Positions 1 through 5,152 of a DNA stretch of 5,152 bases are shown here, in pieces. This stretch comes from an uncultured Clostridia bacterium (lineage in GTDB: Bacteria; Bacillota; Clostridia; Christensenellales; UBA1242). The notes beneath the pieces were generated by a model, which saw only the letters and a list, made by a program, of their open reading frames with translations, had not been told where the DNA came from and ran no database searches. Positions within the stretch are counted from its first letter, which is position 1, and every line of letters begins with the position of its first letter. The DNA lies in the NCBI GenBank assembly GCA_900554955.1, contig USJH01000070.1, positions 1 through 5,152 on the forward strand, read 5' to 3'. The position numbers and the translations under genes were made by a program.

Positions 1-418
1 TCCTGTTTCTGTGTCGGATTTTTCTGGATATAAAACCATAATTTTTACTCGTTCAATTTTTGCAAATGAGAAGGTTGCTTTTTGTGAAAAATATAATGTA
101 TATGCACCATCATTTAGGCAAAATCTTGAAGAAGAGCTCAGAACTGGCAGAGATATTTCTATAATGGCATATAACATTTTCAAAAAACATGCAAAAAATG
201 TGAAAGCGAATAATATTTTTGAATGGGTGCAAAAAATAAATGCAGTTGAAGGCGGACTTTCTGTCTCGCAGCTTTGTTTTTCACTTCTTGCATTTGTTGA
301 GCTTGGATTCATGAAAATTGAGTTTGAGCCTGAATTTTCAGTCGTATTGATAGATAATCCACCAAAAAGAGAACTTAGTTCTTCATCATTTATGAACAAA
401 ATTGCTTCAAGGAGATAA
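1..418 (+). CDS. recJ: Single-stranded-DNA-specific exonuclease RecJ, C-terminal fragment (5' end outside window)
   Basis: This frame is open from the window edge (first full codon at position 2) to a TAA at 416-418, so about 138 C-terminal residues are visible. A GTG at 11 is in frame but is almost certainly internal. RecJ is a cytoplasmic 5'-3' single-strand DNA exonuclease of the DHH family used in recombination and mismatch/base-excision repair. The catalytic DHH/DHHA1 domains and the OB fold would lie upstream of the window. What is visible resembles the C-terminal domain of Firmicutes RecJ: a helical stretch, then 'FVELGFMKIE', then 'PPKRELSSSSF' close to the end, matching the family pattern of an ELGF motif followed by a K-R-x-L-x-x-S tail. 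The gene runs straight into rel with a 2-base gap, and its last codons contain the rel Shine-Dalgarno, so the two are very likely co-transcribed. Identity rests on C-terminal motifs and neighbourhood only, because no catalytic motif is in view. Confidence 0.72.
   Translation, partial: PVSVSDFSGYKTIIFTRSIFANEKVAFCEKYNVYAPSFRQNLEEELRTGRDISIMAYNIFKKHAKNVKANNIFEWVQKINAVEGGLSVSQLCFSLLAFVELGFMKIEFEPEFSVVLIDNPPKRELSSSSFMNKIASRR
409..416 (+). promoter_or_regulatory. Shine-Dalgarno of rel, inside the end of recJ
   Basis: AAGGAGAT is an 8-base match to the usual anti-Shine-Dalgarno of 16S rRNA. Its AAGGAG core (409-414) ends 6 bases before the ATG at 421. It overlaps the last codons and the first base of the stop codon of the upstream gene, which fixes the rel start and points to translational coupling. 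Confidence 0.85.
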
Positions 419-420
419 AT

Positions 421-2511
421 ATGGAATTTTTAGACCTTGTAAAACAAAATTATGGTGAAAGTAAGCTTATTGAAAAAGCTTATCATTTTGCATGCAAAGC
501 ACACGCTGGTGAAAAGCGAAAAAGTGGCGAACCATATATCATTCACCCAATTGCTGTTGCAACAATTTTGATTGAAATGAAAATGGACGAAGCAACAATT
601 GCCGCAGCCCTTTTGCATGATACAGTTGAAGACACATCGGTAACATTTAAACAAATCAAACAAGAGTTTGGTGATGAAGTTGAAAAACTTGTGAAAGGTG
701 TTTCAAAAATAAACCGCATTCACTATGACAAAAAAGAAATTCTTGAAATGGATTCACTTAAACGCATGTTTATTGCAATGAGCAAAGATTTACGTGTGAT
801 TTTAATAAAGCTTGCAGACCGCCTTCATAACATCAGAACGGTTGAATATTTGCCATATGACAAGCGAATTAAGTTTTGCTCTGAAACCATGAATTTGTTT
901 GTTCCACTTGCCGAAAGAATGGGCTTTAATGCAATGAAAAGGGAAATGGAAGACACATGCTTTAAATATCTTAATCCGGAAGAATATGAAAAAGTTAAAA
1001 GCGAGTCAGATCGTAAATATAAAAAATCACAAGAAAAAATGAAGACTATAACTGAAACTTTTGAAAATGAGCTTGCAAAAATGGGAATTAAACATGAAGT
1101 GCAAAGCCGTTTCAAACATGTTTATAGCCTTTATAAGAAGATTAAAAGTAAGGGAACTGCAAAAATTTATGATGCGATTGCTTTCCGAATTATTGTTGAA
1201 AATGTGGAACAATGTTATCAAGTTCTTGGAAGGGTTTATTCAATATTGCGCCCAGTTCCAGGAAGAATTAAAGATTATATTGCAGATCCGAAATCAAACG
1301 GATATAAATCGCTTCACACAACGGTTTTAATGAAAGATGGAACTCCTTTTGAAGTTCAAATTCGAACTTTTGAAATGCACGAACTTTGCGAGTTTGGAAT
1401 TGCTTCTCACTGGCGTTATAAGTCTGGTGATGAGAAAAAAGAGGCCTATGAAAAAGAGCTTAATTGGATTAAAGATGCGGTTGAAAATGAAAAGCAAATT
1501 AAAGACAGTTCATCGTTTATTAAAGCAATGTCAATGGACCTTGCGACAACCGAAATTTGGGTTTTTACACCAAAATATAAACCAATTTCTCTTCCAGAAA
1601 ATTCAACTCCTGTTGACTTTGCATATGCGGTTCACACCGATATTGGAGACACTTGTGTTGGTGCAAAAGTAAATGGCAAAAAAGTTCAACTTTCAAAACC
1701 ACTTGAAACAGGTGACGTTGTTGAAATCATAACCGATAAAAACAAAAAACCATCACGAGATTGGCTTAAGTTTGTTGTAAGTGCACATGCAAAACAGAAC
1801 ATTCGAAACTATTTCAAGCGAACAATCAATCCAGAAAAGGGTAAGGCAATTTTAGAGAAAACTGCCGATGTCGCAGGAATTTCTCTTGGTGAAATTTTGA
1901 CACCTGAAATGCTTGAAGAGTGCAATCGTAAATATTTGGTTTATTCATTTGATGACATGTTCGCAAGCATTGGTGCTGGCGGAATTAATGCGTTTGACAT
2001 TGTTTCAATGGCAAGACAAATTAAAAAGAGCAAACAGTCAACTGAAAAGAAAGATGATTGTCCGATTTATATTGAAGGAAGCGATGTTGAAGGTGTGAAA
2101 CTTGCTCGTTGTTGCAGCCCAGTTCCTGGTGATGAAATTGTTGCAATTGAGTCAAATTCTGGAACAATTACAGTTCACTGTGCATCTTGTGCAAATATAA
2201 AGTCAATAGACGGAGAGAGAACTTTAAATGCTGATTGGAAAAGTGGGGCAGATGTGAACCCATATAAAAAATATGACATCAACTTGCGTGTTGTTGGTAA
2301 AGATGAAGATGGAATGCTTTCAAAGATTATTGACATTATGTATTCTCTTAAAGTGAAAATGAACAACATCACAGCAAGAATAATTTCAGAAGGCAAGTTT
2401 GAAGTTTTAATGAGCATTAAGGTTAAAGATCTTCAAGAAACCAACGAAATTATTGAAAAAATCAAGGAACTTGACAACATTCAATTTGTGAATCGTTCAA
2501 GCCTTGGATAA
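421..2511 (+). CDS. relA: Bifunctional (p)ppGpp synthetase/hydrolase Rel (long RSH protein)
   Basis: This 696-residue protein is the ribosome-associated stringent-response enzyme, called rel or relA in Gram-positive bacteria. It transfers pyrophosphate from ATP to GDP/GTP and also hydrolyses (p)ppGpp. The hydrolase HD domain (about 20-175) has likely metal ligands H42, H66-D67 and D133, plus E70-D71 and N137. The synthetase domain (about 225-335) has D251, Y295 in a GYKSLHT motif and E311 in EVQIRT. The RIKD at 282-285 fits the RxKD signature of bifunctional enzymes rather than the ExDD of synthetase-only RelA. A TGS domain follows at about 378-441, then a helical region, a zinc-finger-like segment (C564, C565, H586, C590) and an ACT domain at about 618-690. 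Length is slightly below the usual 730-745. By alignment with my memory of RelA/Rel, the N-terminus is about 11 residues shorter and the TGS-to-zinc-finger region about 20 shorter. Both active sites look intact. S589 replaces the Asp usually found before the last cysteine. Confidence 0.96.
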   Translation: MEFLDLVKQNYGESKLIEKAYHFACKAHAGEKRKSGEPYIIHPIAVATILIEMKMDEATIAAALLHDTVEDTSVTFKQIKQEFGDEVEKLVKGVSKINRIHYDKKEILEMDSLKRMFIAMSKDLRVILIKLADRLHNIRTVEYLPYDKRIKFCSETMNLFVPLAERMGFNAMKREMEDTCFKYLNPEEYEKVKSESDRKYKKSQEKMKTITETFENELAKMGIKHEVQSRFKHVYSLYKKIKSKGTAKIYDAIAFRIIVENVEQCYQVLGRVYSILRPVPGRIKDYIADPKSNGYKSLHTTVLMKDGTPFEVQIRTFEMHELCEFGIASHWRYKSGDEKKEAYEKELNWIKDAVENEKQIKDSSSFIKAMSMDLATTEIWVFTPKYKPISLPENSTPVDFAYAVHTDIGDTCVGAKVNGKKVQLSKPLETGDVVEIITDKNKKPSRDWLKFVVSAHAKQNIRNYFKRTINPEKGKAILEKTADVAGISLGEILTPEMLEECNRKYLVYSFDDMFASIGAGGINAFDIVSMARQIKKSKQSTEKKDDCPIYIEGSDVEGVKLARCCSPVPGDEIVAIESNSGTITVHCASCANIKSIDGERTLNADWKSGADVNPYKKYDINLRVVGKDEDGMLSKIIDIMYSLKVKMNNITARIISEGKFEVLMSIKVKDLQETNEIIEKIKELDNIQFVNRSSLG

Positions 2512-2514
2512 TAT

Positions 2515-2537
2515 AATAATTAAAAAATTATTTTTTT
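2515..2537 (+). terminator. Weak AT-only hairpin with T run after rel (possible terminator)
   Basis: AATAATT (2515-2521) and AATTATT (2526-2532) are perfect inverted repeats around an AAAA loop, and the T run continues to 2537. The hairpin starts 4 bases after the rel stop and sits just upstream of the rpsO promoter, where a terminator would be expected. A stem made only of A-T pairs is weak, so termination would be inefficient. The pattern could also arise by chance in such AT-rich DNA. Confidence 0.35.
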
Positions 2538-2544
2538 AAAACAC

Positions 2545-2573
2545 TTTACAAATTTGAAAGAAAATGTTACAAT
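2545..2573 (+). promoter_or_regulatory. Sigma-A/sigma-70 type promoter of rpsO (-35 TTTACA, -10 TACAAT)
   Basis: The -35 hexamer TTTACA (2545-2550) and the -10 hexamer TACAAT (2568-2573) each differ by one base from consensus and are separated by the optimal 17 bases. A TG at 2565-2566 gives an extended -10 (TGnTACAAT). Transcription would start near 2580-2582, so the mRNA leader of about 87 bases begins just before the structured rpsO leader. The promoter separates the recJ-rel unit from rpsO-pnp. It was identified by eye, and the position, spacing and extended -10 together make it convincing. Confidence 0.75.
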
Positions 2574-2587
2574 TTTCGTGTACCTTG

Positions 2588-2668
2588 GGTTAGGTGCTTA
2601 AAACCTTTTAGTTTTTCGGTTTTATGAAGGCTTAACCTTGTGGCAAATTTTAACGGGAGGAAAAACTA
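2588..2668 (+). promoter_or_regulatory. Structured rpsO mRNA leader, candidate S15 autoregulatory element with pseudoknot
   Basis: Three helices can be drawn by hand. The outer helix pairs 2588-2599 with 2627-2637 (11 pairs, two of them G-U, with G2596 bulged). The inner hairpin pairs AAAACC (2600-2605) with GGTTTT (2618-2623) around a 12-base loop. Nine of those loop bases, TAGTTTTTC (2609-2617), are the exact reverse complement of GAAAAACTA (2660-2668), which runs from the last G of the Shine-Dalgarno to the A of the rpsO ATG. Pairing there would make a pseudoknot with no gap between its two helices on one side, covering the initiation site. S15 is known to repress its own mRNA in several phyla through leaders of different shape, including a pseudoknot in E. 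coli. That S15 binds this one is inference. Confidence 0.6.
2655..2660 (+). promoter_or_regulatory. Shine-Dalgarno of rpsO, decides the start
   Basis: GGGAGG ends 7 bases before the ATG at 2668 and is the only good ribosome site nearby. It rules out the upstream in-frame TTG at 2638, which would add ten residues (starting MWQILTGG) that do not belong to S15. Its last G is part of the potential leader pseudoknot. Confidence 0.85.
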
Positions 2669-2931
2669 TGGATAAAGCAAAAAAACAAGCAATCATTGCT
2701 GAATATGCAAGAACCGAAGGCGACACAGGTTCTCCAGAAGTTCAAATTGCTCTTTTAACTGAAAGAATCAACCATCTTACAGAACACTTAAAGACAAACA
2801 AACAAGACGACCATTCACGTCGTGGACTTCTTCAACTTGTTGGACGCAGAAGAGGTCTTTTGAACTATCTTAAAGAAACAAATCTTGATGGTTACAGAGA
2901 TTTGATTGCAAAACTTAACATCAGAAAATAA
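2668..2931 (+). CDS. rpsO: 30S ribosomal protein S15
   Basis: This 87-residue protein is S15 (uS15), an early-binding protein of the 30S platform. It contacts the three-way junction of helices 20-22 of 16S rRNA and also makes an intersubunit bridge. Length is close to the usual 88-89. Family hallmarks are visible in order: [16 protein letters not shown] (19-34), the N-HL-T-HL segment (35-41), then [16 protein letters not shown] (47-62), which holds the RNA-binding His, Ser and Arg residues, and LNYLK (65-69). The ATG at 2668 is chosen because it follows a GGGAGG ribosome site and gives the canonical MDKAKK beginning. The gene has its own promoter and structured leader, and pnp follows 62 bases after the stop, the widespread rpsO-pnp arrangement. 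Nothing is odd about the protein itself. Confidence 0.98.
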   Translation: MDKAKKQAIIAEYARTEGDTGSPEVQIALLTERINHLTEHLKTNKQDDHSRRGLLQLVGRRRGLLNYLKETNLDGYRDLIAKLNIRK

Positions 2932-2940
2932 AAATATTTG

Positions 2941-2975
2941 GGGGCGGGGTATTTTATCTTGCGCCCTTTATTTTT
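2941..2975 (+). terminator. Rho-independent terminator or attenuator between rpsO and pnp
   Basis: GGGCG (2942-2946) pairs with CGCCC (2962-2966), and G2941 and G2940 can extend the stem as G-U pairs with T2967 and T2968. A small inner helix is possible (2948-2951 with 2955-2958). The stem is followed by the T-rich TTTATTTTTG (2967-2976). This is the shape of an intrinsic terminator, with a rather large loop and an A interrupting the T tract. It lies only about 20 bases before the pnp start and no separate pnp promoter is evident, so partial read-through is the likely mode. It could also serve as a 3' end-protecting or RNase-processed hairpin of the rpsO mRNA. Confidence 0.6.
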
Positions 2976-2980
2976 GATAA

Positions 2981-2987
2981 AAAGGAG
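2981..2987 (+). promoter_or_regulatory. Shine-Dalgarno of pnp
   Basis: AAAGGAG lies 6 bases before the ATG at 2994 and fixes the start. It sits just after the rpsO terminator-like hairpin, outside its stem. Confidence 0.85.
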
Positions 2988-2993
2988 AAAAAT

Positions 2994-5078
2994 ATGGAAG
3001 GAAGAATTTTTAAAACCAATATCGCTGGCAAAGAACTTGTTGTTAAAACCGGAAAATATGCTGAATTTTCAAATGGTTTTTGCATGGTTTCATGTGGCGA
3101 AACAACTGTAATGGTGAACGTTACAATGTCTGAAAAACCAAGAGAAGGAATGGACTTTTTCCCACTTAACGTTAACTTTGAAGAAAAAATGTATTCTGTT
3201 GGAAAAATCCCAGGAAGCTTCAAAAAACGTGAAGGAAGAGAAAGTGACAAGGCGATTTTAACATCTCGTCTTATTGACCGTCCAATTCGTCCACTTTTTC
3301 CAAAAGGATTTTATAATGACGTTGTTGTTGTCGCAACAGCTCTTTCTGTTGACCCAGACAATCCACCAGAAGTGCTTGCAATGATCGGTTCATCTGTTGC
3401 ACTTACAATTTCAGATATTCCATTTAACGGACCAACTGGATCTGTTGTTGTTGGAATGATTGATGGAAAATATATCATCAACCCAAATCAAGAAGAAAGT
3501 GAGAAGAGTCGTCTTCATTTGACACTTTCAGGAACAAAAGATGCAATCATGATGGTTGAAGCTGGTGCTGAAGAAATTTCAGAGCAAGAAATGCTTGATG
3601 CAATCATGTTTGGTCATGAATATATCAAACAAATTTGTGCTTTCATTGACGACATTCAAAAAGAAGTTGGAAAGCAAAAGAAAGATGTTGAACTCTTCAC
3701 AGTTCCTGAAGAAATGAAACAAGAAATCATTGATTTTGCAGACAAGAAGATGGACGAAGCACTTGAAGTTACAACTGATCGTGCAGAACGTGATGCAAAA
3801 GTTGAAGCTTTGGAAGAAGAAACAAAAGCTCACTTTGCTGAAAAATATCCAGATGGTGCTCTTCAAATTAATGATGTTCTTTATAAGCTCAAGAAAGAAA
3901 AAGTAAGAAGAATGATCGTTGACAAAGAAATCCGTCCAGACGGAAGAGCTCTTACAGAAGTTCGTCCAATTTGGTGCGAAACTGGAGTTTTGCCAAGAGT
4001 TCATGGATCAAGTGTGTTCACTCGTGGACAAACTCAAGTTCTTAATGCTTTAACTCTTGGAACAATTTCTGAAGTTCAAAAACTTGATGGTCTTGACAAC
4101 GAAGAATATAAGAGATATATCCATCACTATAACATGCCTGGCTATGCAACTGGCGAAGCAAAACCTATCCGTTCTCCTGGAAGACGTGAAATTGGACATG
4201 GTGCTTTGGCTGAACGTGCTTTGGAACCAGTAATTCCAAGCGAAGAAGAGTTTCCATATGCACTTCGTCTTGTTTCAGAAGTTTTAAGCTCAAATGGTTC
4301 ATCATCAATGGCATCTGTTTGTGCATCTACACTTTCACTTATGGACGCTGGTGTTCCAATCAAGGCTCCTGTTGCTGGTTGTGCAATGGGTCTTATTAAA
4401 GATGAAAAAACTGGAAAAGTTATCGTTCTTACAGACATTCAAGGTGCTGAAGACTTCTATGGCGACATGGACTTTAAAGTTGCCGGAACAGAAAAAGGCA
4501 TTACAGCAATTCAGATGGATATCAAAATTAAAGGTATCGACAAAGACATTTTAACTCGTGCACTTGCTCAAGCTCGTGACGGTAGAATGCACATTATGGG
4601 CAAAATGCTTGCTTGTCTTCCTGAACCAAGAAAGACAATGAGCAAATATGCTCCAAAGATTATTTCATTTAACATTGACCCAGACAAGATTGGTGAAGTT
4701 ATCGGTTCTGGCGGAAAAACAATCAACAAAATCATTGACGAAACTGGTGTAAAAATCGACATTGAAGATGATGGACGTGTTATGATTGCTTCTGCAGACG
4801 AAGACAAAGCTTTAAAAGCAAAAGAAATCATCATGGGAATTGTTTTTGAACCAGAAATTGGTGAAAGATATACAGGAACTGTTGTTCGTATCATGCAATT
4901 TGGTGCATTTGTAGAACTTACAGCAAATGTAGATGGAATGATTCACATTTCAAAACTTTCAAGTAAACGTGTTGAAAGAGTTGAAGATGTTGTAAACATT
5001 GGCGACCGTGTTGAAGTTGAAGTTATCAAGATTGATGAACGTGGACGTGTCGATCTTAAACTCATCAAAAAGTTGTAA
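2994..5078 (+). CDS. pnp: Polyribonucleotide nucleotidyltransferase (polynucleotide phosphorylase, PNPase)
   Basis: This 694-residue cytoplasmic enzyme degrades RNA from the 3' end using phosphate and releases nucleoside diphosphates. It works as a trimeric ring, often together with degradosome partners. Domain order is complete: first RNase PH-like domain (about 1-225) with RLIDRPIRPLFP (92-103), a helical linker (about 236-305), the second, catalytic RNase PH domain (about 310-545), KH (about 555-612) and S1 (about 623-692). Catalytic residues are visible as D487, D493 and K495 in the GDMDFK region, equivalent to E. coli D486, D492 and K494. The phosphate-binding SNGSSSMAS (433-441) and the Arg pair R397-R398 are also present. 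The KH loop reads GSGGK rather than the common GPGGK, a normal variant. Length is close to the usual 700-711. The gene follows rpsO by 62 bases with a terminator-like hairpin between, so expression probably depends on read-through from the rpsO promoter. No terminator for pnp is visible before the window ends. Confidence 0.98.
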   Translation: MEGRIFKTNIAGKELVVKTGKYAEFSNGFCMVSCGETTVMVNVTMSEKPREGMDFFPLNVNFEEKMYSVGKIPGSFKKREGRESDKAILTSRLIDRPIRPLFPKGFYNDVVVVATALSVDPDNPPEVLAMIGSSVALTISDIPFNGPTGSVVVGMIDGKYIINPNQEESEKSRLHLTLSGTKDAIMMVEAGAEEISEQEMLDAIMFGHEYIKQICAFIDDIQKEVGKQKKDVELFTVPEEMKQEIIDFADKKMDEALEVTTDRAERDAKVEALEEETKAHFAEKYPDGALQINDVLYKLKKEKVRRMIVDKEIRPDGRALTEVRPIWCETGVLPRVHGSSVFTRGQTQVLNALTLGTISEVQKLDGLDNEEYKRYIHHYNMPGYATGEAKPIRSPGRREIGHGALAERALEPVIPSEEEFPYALRLVSEVLSSNGSSSMASVCASTLSLMDAGVPIKAPVAGCAMGLIKDEKTGKVIVLTDIQGAEDFYGDMDFKVAGTEKGITAIQMDIKIKGIDKDILTRALAQARDGRMHIMGKMLACLPEPRKTMSKYAPKIISFNIDPDKIGEVIGSGGKTINKIIDETGVKIDIEDDGRVMIASADEDKALKAKEIIMGIVFEPEIGERYTGTVVRIMQFGAFVELTANVDGMIHISKLSSKRVERVEDVVNIGDRVEVEVIKIDERGRVDLKLIKKL

Positions 5079-5152
5079 TGTTCCGGCTCTCTAACGAACC
5101 GCCGATACATGTAACCACACCTTTGTTCATCTTTTCGGTTTAAAGTTTCAAA
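5079..5152. other. Unassigned region downstream of pnp
   Basis: These 74 bases up to the window edge hold no gene, RNA family or T-tract terminator that I recognise. The first 65 bases are about 45 percent GC by count, higher than the surrounding genes. An AACCG (5097-5101) and a CGGTT (5136-5140) could close a large-loop hairpin, but this is weak. A 21-codon frame starts at an ATG overlapping the pnp stop (5078-5143), without a ribosome site, so I do not call it a gene. Confidence 0.4.

Noticed and set aside
1061..1672. Overlapping + strand open frames within rel
   Set aside because: They are shadows of the rel frame, without ribosome sites or recognisable domains, while the rel frame carries intact catalytic motifs across the same bases.
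2600..2623. rpsO leader hairpin as an intrinsic terminator
   Set aside because: The stem has only two G-C pairs and is followed by ATGAAGG rather than a T run. It fits a translational control structure better.
2638..2667. Longer rpsO start at an in-frame TTG, adding ten residues
   Set aside because: There is no ribosome site upstream of the TTG, the extra residues do not resemble S15, and the GGGAGG site with the ATG at 2668 gives the canonical N-terminus. The extension also lies in the structured leader.
3579..4004. 141-codon open frame on the minus strand inside pnp
   Set aside because: It is antisense to a strongly conserved pnp reading frame and is rich in Phe, Asn and Ser, as expected for the complement of Lys/Glu-rich coding sequence. 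It has no recognisable domain.
5078..5143. 21-codon frame whose ATG overlaps the pnp stop (TAATG)
   Set aside because: No Shine-Dalgarno is present, the length is tiny, and the peptide resembles nothing I can name. A stop-start overlap alone is weak evidence.
5091..5145. Possible group II intron domain V or tRNA-like fragment suggested by the GAACCGCCG word
   Set aside because: The paired partner strand and tetraloop of domain V are missing, and no acceptor stem or T-arm of a tRNA can be drawn on either strand.
1..5152. A new defence, mobile or CRISPR-type system
   Set aside because: Almost every base is accounted for by four housekeeping genes and their signals. No direct-repeat array, transposase, integrase, phage or toxin-antitoxin gene is present.

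Overview
The window looks like an ordinary chromosomal segment of a low-GC, AT-rich bacterium. By eye GC is in the mid-30s percent, the Shine-Dalgarno sites are strong, spacing is tight and the standard bacterial code is used. The best guess is an uncultured clostridia-like member of the Firmicutes (Bacillota). That rests on protein style, the bifunctional Rel and the recJ-rel neighbourhood, with no 16S or database support. All genes lie on the + strand and all are housekeeping genes for DNA repair, the stringent response, translation and RNA decay.

Layout: positions 1-418 are the 3' end of a gene cut by the window edge, most likely recJ (single-strand DNA exonuclease). Two bases after its stop begins rel/relA (421-2511), a full-length bifunctional (p)ppGpp synthetase/hydrolase with intact active sites in both halves. 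Positions 2512-2667 form a compact regulatory region: a weak AT-only hairpin with a T run, a near-consensus promoter with an extended -10, and a structured leader in front of rpsO (2668-2931, ribosomal protein S15). A GC hairpin with a T-rich tail separates rpsO from pnp (2994-5078, polynucleotide phosphorylase), a gene pair conserved across bacteria. The last 74 bases (5079-5152) hold no gene I can support.

How the genes work together: Rel sets the (p)ppGpp level in response to amino-acid starvation, which tunes ribosome production. S15 is an early-binding 30S protein that commonly represses its own mRNA. PNPase degrades mRNA from the 3' end, and in well-studied bacteria the rpsO-pnp transcript is itself a target of RNA processing. 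Rel and PNPase therefore sit side by side here, but the promoter and weak terminator between them suggest two transcription units (recJ-rel and rpsO-pnp).

I found no unknown multi-gene system, mobile element or CRISPR array. The most interesting item is the rpsO leader. A nested stem-loop there has a loop with 9 bases perfectly complementary to the stretch from the last base of the Shine-Dalgarno to the A of the start codon, and its outer helix carries a G-U/G-C step resembling the S15 site on 16S rRNA. This is a concrete candidate for a translational autoregulatory pseudoknot.
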